From the NCBI GenBank assembly GCA_030628445.1, contig DAOVQV010000029.1, positions 1 through 10,266 of the forward strand: a stretch of DNA of 10,266 bases, in the 5' to 3' direction. Source of the DNA: Phycisphaerae bacterium (lineage in GTDB: Bacteria > Planctomycetota > Phycisphaerae > SM23-33). The position numbers were made by a program, and so were the translations under genes. The notes beneath the pieces are model-generated. The model had not been told where the DNA came from, did no database searches, and saw only the letters and a program-made list of their open reading frames with translations. Shown here piece after piece: positions 1-6,219 of the stretch (positions within the stretch are counted from its first letter, which is position 1; every line of letters starts with the position of its first letter).

Positions 1-116
1 AGGGCCTCATCCCAAGTGCCGAACTGCCGGATGACAACATCGCGATACCCCTGATGGTGAGCACTGCGAGCGAAGGGCGTGTCAGAATCATTCGCTGGTC
101 GTCTCGTGACTTTCAT
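1..116 (-). CDS. Probable HNHR-repeat protein, N-terminal part, cut by the left edge
   Basis: Partial gene whose 3' end lies outside the window. From the ATG at 116-114 the frame is open for 38 codons to the edge. Residues 24-39 read YRDVVIRQFGTWDEAL, which resembles the homing endonuclease-associated repeat (HNHR), a short helical DNA-binding module usually ending FGSW..AL. A DNA-binding role would follow from that family, but only part of one repeat is visible. The frame stays open upstream to the mlaD stop, so the start is uncertain. A TTG at 125-123, with GGAAG eight bases ahead of it, is an alternative to the ATG, which lacks a well-spaced ribosome binding site. It has the same orientation as all other genes and follows mlaD after a hairpin. 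An open frame on the plus strand covers the same bases; I prefer the minus strand because of the motif. Confidence 0.42.
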   Translation of the reverse strand, partial: MKVTRRPANDSDTPFARSAHHQGYRDVVIRQFGTWDEA

Positions 117-158
117 CTGAACCAAGCCAAGATCTTCCAGATAGGTTCCCGTTGCCAA

Positions 159-183
159 CCGCCAGGCGCAACAGGCCTGGCGG
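159..183 (-). terminator. GC-rich hairpin after the mlaD-like gene, possible terminator
   Basis: A perfect 9-bp inverted repeat (CCGCCAGGC / GCCTGGCGG) flanks a 7-base loop, about 25 bases past the mlaD stop. On the minus strand it is followed only by TTGG, not a T-run, so it is not a classical intrinsic terminator. It could act with Rho, protect the mRNA 3' end, or mark the operon boundary. No T-run follows on the plus strand either. The rest of 117-207 holds nothing else I can identify. Confidence 0.45.
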
Positions 184-207
184 GACGGCGCGAGCGGCTC
201 GGGGTAG

Positions 208-1365
208 TTATTTGACCAGCTCTTTCCACAGTGCGTCTTCGGCCTTGCGGAATTGCTTAAATGTCTCGTCCAGGTGCTGGCGGATCTGACGCAGTTGCGG
301 ATCGTCGGCGGACAGGACCTCGGGGTGGGCCTTCGCGAGGCCGGTCAGCTTCGACAGCGCCTGGTCCAACTGCTCCGCCCCGCCGGCAAACGATCGCGCC
401 GCGTCGTAGATGTTCTGCGAGGAAAGCTCGCCGGGTTTGGGCTCATAAAGCAGCCGCCACGGGTTGCGACGAATCTCCTTGGCGGCGGATTTCAGGTTTG
501 CGGTCATGACCGTCATGTTGTCGATGGTCTCGTCGATCCGGTCGCGGTTAACCAGCATGATCTCCTTCGCCCCGCCGGCGACGACGGCGAAGTCGGCCGC
601 GATCTTACCGATATCCTTGGTCGCCACCCGAACATTCGTGAATATCTCGGCCAATTCTTCCTTGGAATAACCGCGGATCTTCTCGACCGTCTCTTCCAGG
701 GCGGTAAGGGTCTTTTTGACCTTGGGCGTGGCGTCGGTGGTCATGGCATTGATGTCGTCCAGGGACTTGTGAACCTTGGCGATGGCGGAGGCGAGTTCGG
801 CCTTGTCTGTCTCGGAAGAAAGGTTCTCGGCGATCTCGGCCACGTCGCCGGCGGCGGCCTTGATCTTATTGATGATTACGTGCAGCTTGGCCAGCATGGC
901 CTCGGGACGATTCGGATCAAGCTCGGACGCCAGAGCATTCAGGCCTGCCGTCAACCCACCGCTTGTCAGGACAATCGGATTGTCCTCGTCGGCGGGCGCG
1001 TTATCGGACGAACCGGCGCTTAGGATCACCACGCTGGCGGCGCCGATAAACGCCGATTCGACGCGCGCCACACCGTCGCTGTAGAGCTTGACGTCCCGGT
1101 CCACCTCGCCGATGTAGAGCGTCCGGGCGTGATCCGCCTCGTAGCGTATCTCGGTTATCTCACCGACCTCGGCGTCGTTGACACGCACGAAGCTGCCCAC
1201 CGCCACGCCCATGGACCCGGTGTCTTGCGGGACGAAAAACGCGAAGCGATTGGCTGAGGTCAATAGCTCCGCGCCGCCCAGCCAGATCACCACGCCCAGG
1301 CCCGCCACAATCGCCGCGACGACGAAAATCCCCGCAGCCAGTTCGCTGGTCTTCTTTCTCGCCAT
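208..1365 (-). CDS. mlaD: MlaD-like MCE-domain substrate-binding protein with a long helical C-terminus
   Basis: Membrane-anchored MCE protein, the periplasmic lipid-binding part of an MlaFED-type ABC transporter. The protein has 385 residues. Residues 8-30 form one N-terminal membrane helix (AAGIFVVAAIVAGLGVVIWL). Residues 40-117 are the MCE beta domain, with the usual V..G..V.V...EVGEI pattern at 55-70. From about 140 to the end it is mostly predicted helix with heptad-like stretches at 156-300 and 320-385. Residues 300-308 carry NPWRLLYEP, a motif I associate with long MCE proteins. E. coli MlaD is about 183 residues, so the extra 200 resemble the tunnel-forming helices of longer MCE proteins such as PqiB or Mce. 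The ATG start has a strong GAGGGAG site seven bases upstream. It follows mlaF by 32 bases and is last in the operon. Family assignment is firm; the lipid carried is unknown. Confidence 0.88.
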   Translation of the reverse strand: MARKKTSELAAGIFVVAAIVAGLGVVIWLGGAELLTSANRFAFFVPQDTGSMGVAVGSFVRVNDAEVGEITEIRYEADHARTLYIGEVDRDVKLYSDGVARVESAFIGAASVVILSAGSSDNAPADEDNPIVLTSGGLTAGLNALASELDPNRPEAMLAKLHVIINKIKAAAGDVAEIAENLSSETDKAELASAIAKVHKSLDDINAMTTDATPKVKKTLTALEETVEKIRGYSKEELAEIFTNVRVATKDIGKIAADFAVVAGGAKEIMLVNRDRIDETIDNMTVMTANLKSAAKEIRRNPWRLLYEPKPGELSSQNIYDAARSFAGGAEQLDQALSKLTGLAKAHPEVLSADDPQLRQIRQHLDETFKQFRKAEDALWKELVK

Positions 1366-1397
1366 ATCGAAACTCCCTCTCGCCGAGCCGCTTGTCT

Positions 1398-2264
1398 TTA
1401 CGGCCCGCCGGCCATCTCAAGGATATCTTCTTCGTAACCCGTCTCTCGCCGCCGGTCGGTGATCGGACCTTCCGAATCGCCGCGGAGGAACTGGCGGATC
1501 AGGTCGGTCATCTCGTCGCCGGTCGCCTCGCCGTCGCGAATCGCCTCGAACTCGGCCCGGGGGGCGATCTTGAGCATCCGCCCCTTATCGAGCATCCCCA
1601 TACGATCGGCGATGCGAAATGCCGAGTCCATCTCGTGCGTTACCACCACGGACGTCACACCAAGCTTGCCCGTCAAATCCATGATGAGCTGATCGATCTC
1701 AGCCGACGTCACCGGATCCAGACCGGCCGACGGTTCGTCGTAAAACAGTATCTCCGGGTCCAGGGCGATCGCGCGGGCCAGTCCGGCCCGCTTTTTCATC
1801 CCGCCGGAGATCTCCGCCGGCATGAGGTCGACCGCCTCCCGCAGGCCCACAAGTTCCAGCTTGATCCGCACCATAATGTCGATGGTCGCCTCGTCCAGGT
1901 CGGTGTGCTCGTTCAGCGGGAGAGCTACGTTCTCGCCGACCGTCATGGAGTTGAACAGCGCCCCGGACTGGAACAGGATCCCGAACCGCTTGCGGACGGC
2001 GTTGAGTTGATCTTCCGAAAGCACCACCAAGTCCTCCCCGAACAGTCGGACCGATCCTTCGTTCGGCTGCATCGAGCCGATCATGTGCCGCAGGAGCGTG
2101 CTCTTTCCGCACCCGGAGCCGCCCATTATCACCATCGTCTCGCCGGGGAAGACGTCCAGCGTCACGCCGTCGAGCACGGTCTTGCTGTCGAATCGCTTGA
2201 CGAGGTCAACAACGCTTATGACAGGCGTTGCGGTTCGGACTGGTTGTTCTTGCGTTTCGACCAT
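1398..2264 (-). CDS. mlaF: MlaF-like ABC transporter ATP-binding protein
   Basis: Cytoplasmic ATPase that powers the MCE lipid transporter with the permease encoded just before it. The protein has 288 residues. Walker A is GGSGCGKST (48-56). The Q-loop region FQSGALFNSMTVGENVALPL (98-117) is characteristic of the MlaF/Ttg2A group. The signature is EISGGMKKRAGLARA (151-165), Walker B plus catalytic Glu is ILFYDEP (172-178), and the switch His is H210. Residues 262-288 form a charged tail longer than in E. coli MlaF (about 269 residues), whose C-terminus contacts the neighbouring subunit and MlaB. I chose the ATG at 2264-2262, ten bases after the mlaE stop. An in-frame TTG at 2285 would overlap mlaE by 11 bases and add seven residues absent from the family. 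The ribosome binding site is weak (TAGGCGA), consistent with coupling to mlaE. Confidence 0.95.
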   Translation of the reverse strand: MVETQEQPVRTATPVISVVDLVKRFDSKTVLDGVTLDVFPGETMVIMGGSGCGKSTLLRHMIGSMQPNEGSVRLFGEDLVVLSEDQLNAVRKRFGILFQSGALFNSMTVGENVALPLNEHTDLDEATIDIMVRIKLELVGLREAVDLMPAEISGGMKKRAGLARAIALDPEILFYDEPSAGLDPVTSAEIDQLIMDLTGKLGVTSVVVTHEMDSAFRIADRMGMLDKGRMLKIAPRAEFEAIRDGEATGDEMTDLIRQFLRGDSEGPITDRRRETGYEEDILEMAGGP

Positions 2265-2274
2265 AGTAAATCGC

Positions 2275-3096
2275 CTACAGCTCAAAGGCGTAGAATATCA
2301 TCGTGCAGATGCAGGCGGCGATGACGATGGCGACAATTGAGTAAACCACCGTCTTCGTCGTCGCCCGCCCGACGCCTTCGGCGCCGCCGGTGACCTTCAG
2401 GCCCTCGTGGCAGGCTATCAGGCTGATGAGTATCCCGAACACACCGGCCTGGATCAGACCTGTAACGAAATCCCGGTAGCGAAGCTGCTCCCGCATCCGG
2501 ACCCAGTACCCCACGTAGGATTCCGGCCCAAGAACCAACCGCGACGTAACCCACCCGCCGACTGCGATCATCCAGTCGGCGACAATCGTCAACAAGATCG
2601 TCATCACGAATGTCGCCAGGATCCTCGGAACGACCAGGTAGCGGATCGGATTCAAGGCGATGGCCTCCATCGCCTCGATCTCTTCGGAGACCACCATCGT
2701 GCCCAACTCGGCGGCGATAGATGCACCGGCAAAACCGCTCAAGACGACGGCTGTGATGATCGGGCCGAGCATCCGAAACCCCGCCACGCCGATGATGTTC
2801 GACACCATCCCCTCCTGCCCGAACGGCTCCAGCGGAGGGGTCATCTGAAGGGCCAGGATCACCCCGATGAAGATCTGCACCAGCGCCACAACGCCGACGC
2901 TCTTGACACCGACGCGGACCATCTGAACGGTAAGCCCTTCAACGTCAAACCGCGCCTTAGGCGTGAAGATCGCCTTGTACACCCAGCGGGCCGTTACTGA
3001 CAAAAGGATCGCCATCCCGCCGATCCGGCCCAACGCCGTCAGCACCTGCGCCCCGGCCCACCGGACGAGGTATATTGGTATACCCGCTCGATCCAT
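2275..3096 (-). CDS. mlaE: MlaE-like permease of the MCE lipid transporter
   Basis: Inner-membrane permease subunit that works with the MlaF-like ATPase and MlaD-like MCE protein to move phospholipid across the cell envelope. The protein has 273 residues with about five or six hydrophobic segments, near 16-36, 64-86, 108-130, 155-182, 212-230 and 250-270. The coupling region ELGTMVVSEEIEAMEAIALN (130-149), followed by PIRYLVVPR, is the signature of the MlaE permease family. The C-terminal CHEGLKVTGGAEGVGRATT (229-247) is also typical. The start is ATG at 3096-3094, two bases after the STAS gene's TGA. A perfect AGGAGG lies at 3115-3110 inside the last codons of that gene, but 13 bases from the ATG, longer than usual. 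An upstream TTG at 3129 was rejected because its extra residues do not fit the family. Confidence 0.94.
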   Translation of the reverse strand: MDRAGIPIYLVRWAGAQVLTALGRIGGMAILLSVTARWVYKAIFTPKARFDVEGLTVQMVRVGVKSVGVVALVQIFIGVILALQMTPPLEPFGQEGMVSNIIGVAGFRMLGPIITAVVLSGFAGASIAAELGTMVVSEEIEAMEAIALNPIRYLVVPRILATFVMTILLTIVADWMIAVGGWVTSRLVLGPESYVGYWVRMREQLRYRDFVTGLIQAGVFGILISLIACHEGLKVTGGAEGVGRATTKTVVYSIVAIVIAACICTMIFYAFEL

Positions 3097-3098
3097 GC

Positions 3099-3449
3099 TC
3101 AGGCCAATGCCTCCTCTTCCGTCTGGCAAATCTCGAAGACGGTGTTCAAGCGGGTTATCTCGAATACGCTCTGAACGCGCCGCGTCAAGCCGACCAGGCG
3201 CAGACCCACGCCGGTCTTCCGCGTCCGCGATAAGAGCTTGACCAGCGAAGCGACACCCGACGAATCCATATACCCGACGCCGCCGAGGTCGACGACGATC
3301 CGCTCCGGATTGCGATCGACCACGTCAAGCAGCGACTGCTGAAACTGCGAACTGCGATGCAGATCGATGTCTCCCGCCACTTCCACCACCGTGGCCCTTC
3401 CGACCCAACGCTCCGACTGAACGGGCGAGCTGTGGGAATCCTGATTCAT
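3099..3449 (-). CDS. STAS-domain protein: anti-sigma antagonist or MlaB-like subunit
   Basis: Small cytoplasmic single STAS-domain protein of 116 residues. The domain spans about 15-112, with VVEVAGDIDLHRSSQF (21-36), IVVDLGGVGYMDSSGVASLV (51-70) and GLRLVGLTRRVQSVFEITRL (82-101). The DSSG at 62-65 is the site where SpoIIAA/RsbV proteins are phosphorylated on serine. E. coli MlaB is also a STAS protein and binds MlaF, so either role fits, or both. The gene sits between an RsbW-like kinase (4-base ATGA overlap) and mlaE (2-base gap). That links it to the kinase by sequence motif and to the transporter by position. The ATG at 3449-3447 has GGAAGGA nine bases upstream. A longer upstream reading would lie inside the kinase gene and was rejected. 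Which partner it binds cannot be read from sequence. Confidence 0.9.
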   Translation of the reverse strand: MNQDSHSSPVQSERWVGRATVVEVAGDIDLHRSSQFQQSLLDVVDRNPERIVVDLGGVGYMDSSGVASLVKLLSRTRKTGVGLRLVGLTRRVQSVFEITRLNTVFEICQTEEEALA

Positions 3450-3901
3450 ACTTTGTCCTTCCCCTTTTGGGAGTTGAGTTTCTTGACCATGGTAAGCAGC
3501 GTCCCGCCCCCGTCGGCCGGCGCGTATTCGACGGTGTCCATGCATTTCTTGATGATATGCACCCCAAGCCCCCCGGGCCGGACGTCGTCCAAGTCGCGCG
3601 ACTTGATCTTCTTCGGATCCACTGCGGGCCCGTAATCGCGCAGCGAGATCTTGACCGCCTCGGGTTCGGGCTCGCCGACGGGCGCCAGTTCAATGTCGAT
3701 CACCCCATCTTCCGCCCCGCCATAAGCGTGCTTGATGATGTTCGTCAGCGCCTCGTCCATGCTCAAGACGACCGCCCCGGCCGTCTCCCGGTCGAACCCC
3801 ACAAGCTCGCAAAGCTTACCCAGCGTCGCCCGCATAACGGGAAGATACGACGGCGACGAAGGTAAGTGTATCACGATCGGCCTGTTTAAGACGGACTTCA
3901 T
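3446..3901 (-). CDS. RsbW/SpoIIAB-like serine kinase (anti-sigma factor family ATPase)
   Basis: Cytoplasmic GHKL-fold ATP-binding protein of 151 residues, the size of RsbW-type anti-sigma factors. The N box is DEALTNIIKHAY (49-60), with E50 and N54 the expected catalytic base and Mg2+ ligand. The G1 box is RDYGPAVD (88-95), and the glycine-rich lid/G2 box is RPGGLGVHIIKKCMD (108-122). All nucleotide-binding elements look intact, so an active kinase is expected. Such kinases phosphorylate a serine in a partner STAS protein, and one is encoded immediately downstream in an ATGA overlap. No sigma factor gene is in the window, and the next genes encode a lipid transporter. I chose the ATG at 3901-3899, which has GAGG eight bases upstream and overlaps the previous gene's TGA. 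An in-frame codon at 3967 would lie deep inside the lipoprotein gene. Confidence 0.9.
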   Translation of the reverse strand: MKSVLNRPIVIHLPSSPSYLPVMRATLGKLCELVGFDRETAGAVVLSMDEALTNIIKHAYGGAEDGVIDIELAPVGEPEPEAVKISLRDYGPAVDPKKIKSRDLDDVRPGGLGVHIIKKCMDTVEYAPADGGGTLLTMVKKLNSQKGKDKV

Positions 3902-4269
3902 GGTCTTTCCTCGTCCTGGGGGACTTGCGGGCCCTTTGGGCGGTTTTCGATCAGCCACTGGCGCCATTTGATGACCGCTTCGCTGCGGTGGGCGGGTGGA
4001 TCGTAATAGTTCCAGCCCATTGTCTGACCCGTAATCTCCCTGAGGGCCAGGAACGAAACAAACCGCACGTCCTCTTCCGCGTCGCTTAGTCGGTCGATCA
4101 GATAGGGAACCGATTTTGCGTCCTTGAACTTACCGGCCAGCACCGCCGCTGCGATACGGACCTTGGGGTCTTCGTGCTGAAAGTCCTGGTAAAGGCTCTG
4201 TGGGGGCGGACCGCAGCCGAGGAGCCCGGCCGCAAGCAAGGACAACAAGACCAAACTTACTGCACGCAA
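3898..4269 (-). CDS. Small HEAT-repeat lipoprotein
   Basis: First gene of the lipid-transport operon, 123 residues. Residues 1-18 are a signal sequence and LLGC at 16-19 is a lipobox, so the protein should be lipid-anchored at C19 and face the periplasm. Residues 34-106 form one or two HEAT-like helical repeats (DPKVRIAAAVLAGKF; DAEEDVRFVSFLALREITG). They are followed by a short segment with aromatic residues ending KWRQWL (101-106), a pattern I associate with planctomycete HEAT proteins. The tail is proline-rich and charged. The start is TTG at 4269-4267, preceded by GGAAGGGAAGG at good spacing; an ATG 20 bases further up is out of frame. Its TGA overlaps the kinase ATG (ATGA). Its molecular role is unknown; a scaffold for the transporter is only a guess from position. 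Confidence 0.85.
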   Translation of the reverse strand: MRAVSLVLLSLLAAGLLGCGPPPQSLYQDFQHEDPKVRIAAAVLAGKFKDAKSVPYLIDRLSDAEEDVRFVSFLALREITGQTMGWNYYDPPAHRSEAVIKWRQWLIENRPKGPQVPQDEERP

Positions 4270-4325
4270 AGGCCTTCCCTTCCGAACATTCGCCCACAGT
4301 TGAACCGCACATCAACGTCTCAAGG

Positions 4326-4353
4326 ATTATAGGGGGTTGGGGGCTTACTGCAA
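4326..4353 (-). promoter_or_regulatory. Candidate sigma70-type promoter for the HEAT-kinase-STAS-mla operon
   Basis: On the minus strand there is a consensus -10, TATAAT (4331-4326), with TTGCAG (4353-4348) 16 bases upstream as a half-matching -35. It lies in the 96-base gap between the nfi stop and the TTG start of the lipoprotein gene and would give a leader of about 50 bases. In a GC-rich genome a perfect TATAAT in an intergenic gap is notable. No clear terminator precedes it, so read-through from nfi may add to transcription. Confidence 0.5.
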
Positions 4354-4365
4354 CGACTTCTTGAT

Positions 4366-5037
4366 TCAGCCCGAGGATTGGGCCTTGAGGGCAGTTACGT
4401 ACAGATGGGCTCGCCGCGTCGGTTCGGGCACCCTGACCCCGCGCCCGCAACGCAGTGTCCAACGGATCGCCTCGTCCAACGTAATGCGATGGCCCACGGA
4501 GATATACAAAGGCTTGACGCCGGTTCGCGTCCTCAGGACGGCGCCGATAACCTTCCCATCCAGCAGGAGGGCTCTGCGAGACCCGCGGCGGATCCCGGGC
4601 TCGCCGCACCGCCCGCACAGCCGGCTCTTTGCTACGCCGATCGTCGGGATCTGAAGCAGCAGCCCCACGTGCGCAGCCAGGCCCAACCCGCGCGGATGGG
4701 CCAGGCCCTGCCCGTCGCACATCAGCAGGTCGGCCCTGCGGGTAAGCTTCCTGACGGCGGCGATAACCGCCGGTGCCTCCCGAAAACTCAAGAGCCCCGG
4801 AACGTACGGGAACCTGCAAGGACGGACGACATGACAGGCAGCCAGTATCTCCATTGTCAACGCGTCACACAGCACGGCAGCTGCGATGATCTTCGCACCA
4901 CCGGCCAAGAACGCACAATCCGTCCCGGCTACGGTGGTGACCTCCCCACGCAGACGCTCAACCCGAACCTCCCGCGCGAGCTTTCGCTGCAACGCGACCG
5001 CCCGAACAGGGGTGACATTCCACGAATGGCAAAACAT
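4366..5037 (-). CDS. nfi: Endonuclease V (deoxyinosine 3'-endonuclease)
   Basis: DNA repair nuclease that nicks the second phosphodiester bond 3' of deoxyinosine, starting repair of deaminated adenine. The protein has 223 residues, the normal family length. Metal-binding and catalytic residues are visible: D40 in AGTDCAF (37-43), E87 in LLSFREAP (82-89) and D108 in MCDGQGLAHPRGLGLA (106-121). H211 in PEPTRRAH (204-211) corresponds to the conserved His of T. maritima EndoV. The strand-separating wedge is PYVP (77-80), and GVAKSRL (134-140) is typical. It has nine cysteines, including CGRC at 141-144 where E. coli has a single Cys, which is unusual but need not mean metal binding. The ATG at 5037-5035 lies two bases after the upstream hydrolase stop, with a weak AGAGAG site inside that gene, so translation is probably coupled. 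Confidence 0.95.
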   Translation of the reverse strand: MFCHSWNVTPVRAVALQRKLAREVRVERLRGEVTTVAGTDCAFLAGGAKIIAAAVLCDALTMEILAACHVVRPCRFPYVPGLLSFREAPAVIAAVRKLTRRADLLMCDGQGLAHPRGLGLAAHVGLLLQIPTIGVAKSRLCGRCGEPGIRRGSRRALLLDGKVIGAVLRTRTGVKPLYISVGHRITLDEAIRWTLRCGRGVRVPEPTRRAHLYVTALKAQSSG

Positions 5038-5039
5038 CG

Positions 5040-6188
5040 TTATCTCTCTGGCGAGTTTAACTCATCAACCAGGCGCAGAATTCGAAACCCGAGCGAATCA
5101 ACGCTGTTGGCCGAGTTGGACAAGATGACAACACCGGTGCATGTTTCCTTGACGAATCCGATCCAGCTGCGAAACCCACCGGTCCCACCGTTGTGCCAGA
5201 AAACTCTCTTTCCGTCCTGCCCTAACCGATTGACGTGCCAAGCTAGTGCGACCTCCACGTCTTTGTGTCCTGTTCCGACCCGAACGGTGTGGCAACTGCT
5301 GATGATCGTTGCCAGCCTCCCGTTGCAGTACCCAAGGTTCGCCGACAGAAAGATCAGCATGTCGTCGGGCGTGCTGTACAGTGCGCCAGCCCCAGCTAAA
5401 GCTCTAAAGTCCCAATATGATACGGGAAACCCCGACGAAGAATGCCCCACCGCCAAACGCCCTTTCTGTTCGTCCGAGAGCATCACCCTCGTATCGTCCA
5501 TGCCCCACCTGTCACAGATACGCTCAACAACGGCCTGTTCATAGGTCATACCGCATTTCAGCGACAGCGCATACCCTAGCAGGCCCATACCCAGGTTCGA
5601 GTACTCATACCGCTGCCCTGGGGCCCGTCGCAGCTTGTAGTTTGAAAGAAAACCATACAGATCCTCCGCGGAGTAGACAGCGTAAGGGTTCCCCAGGTAA
5701 ATCAGAGCCTGAAGAACCATGTTCCCGGGAATGCGAGGCAACCCGGAAGTGTGGGTCGCTAATTGAACTAGCGTGATCTGTTTGCCTTGGTACGTGGGGA
5801 CCTGAACCGACTCGGGAAGCAGCTGGTGAAGCGGATCATTCAAGTCCACTAAGCCCGCTTCGGCCATCTCCGCCAGCAGCGTCGCCGTGAAGACCTTCGT
5901 GATCGAGCCAATCTCAAATAGCGTCGAACCGTCGGGGCTCTTATCGCTGTCGGCGGAAATCTTACCGTATCCTAAGACCGCTCTGCTGCCATCCTTGAAC
6001 ATCCCCACTACCAGTCCCGGATTACGGGGCGACGAGACGTGTGGACGAACGACGGCACGGATTTGCGGCGCACTGTCGCCCTTAAGTGATTCGGACAGCC
6101 CTTGCGCCGGCCGCGATTGAGCAGACGTATGCCCCCCACAGCCGGCGACCACAAAAAAGAAAGCGAAAAAACGTGCGGCGGATCCCAT
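5040..6188 (-). CDS. Beta-lactamase-fold serine hydrolase, predicted lipoprotein
   Basis: Secreted serine hydrolase of the class C beta-lactamase/penicillin-binding fold (AmpC, EstB and D-Ala-D-Ala peptidase relatives), 382 residues. It starts with a hydrophobic signal and the lipobox VAGC with C17, so it should be membrane-anchored outside the cytoplasm. Catalytic motifs are in order: SITK (95-98; S95 nucleophile, K98), YSN (196-198), and HNGGTGG (332-338) replacing the KTG box. HxG-type third motifs are commoner in esterases and peptidases than in true beta-lactamases, so the substrate is open. It has five further cysteines, allowing disulfides. I chose the ATG at 6188 with AGGG about eight bases upstream; a GTG at 6206 has no ribosome binding site. 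It lies 31 bases after the aldolase gene and 2 before nfi. Codon use looks less GC-biased than in its neighbours, which may hint at later acquisition. Confidence 0.9.
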   Translation of the reverse strand: MGSAARFFAFFFVVAGCGGHTSAQSRPAQGLSESLKGDSAPQIRAVVRPHVSSPRNPGLVVGMFKDGSRAVLGYGKISADSDKSPDGSTLFEIGSITKVFTATLLAEMAEAGLVDLNDPLHQLLPESVQVPTYQGKQITLVQLATHTSGLPRIPGNMVLQALIYLGNPYAVYSAEDLYGFLSNYKLRRAPGQRYEYSNLGMGLLGYALSLKCGMTYEQAVVERICDRWGMDDTRVMLSDEQKGRLAVGHSSSGFPVSYWDFRALAGAGALYSTPDDMLIFLSANLGYCNGRLATIISSCHTVRVGTGHKDVEVALAWHVNRLGQDGKRVFWHNGGTGGFRSWIGFVKETCTGVVILSNSANSVDSLGFRILRLVDELNSPER

Positions 6189-6219
6189 ATCTAACCCTAG
6201 CAGCACCGCTTCGAGGACA

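Noticed and set aside
3..215. A plus-strand frame open from the left edge to 215, possible end of a convergent gene
   Set aside because: It overlaps the hairpin and the end of mlaD, and its translation has no recognisable motif. The minus-strand reading has an HNHR-like motif. It cannot be fully excluded.
1392..2324. A 310-codon open frame on the plus strand
   Set aside because: It is fully antisense to mlaF. Its composition is His/Arg-rich and matches no family.
3446..3901. Reading the kinase-STAS pair as a standard general stress sigma factor module
   Set aside because: No sigma factor, PP2C phosphatase or other Rsb gene is present, and the operon continues into mlaE-mlaF-mlaD. Kept as an alternative rather than the main call.
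4378..5544. A 388-codon open frame on the plus strand
   Set aside because: It is antisense to endonuclease V and the serine hydrolase, both with intact catalytic motifs. No recognisable domain or start signal.
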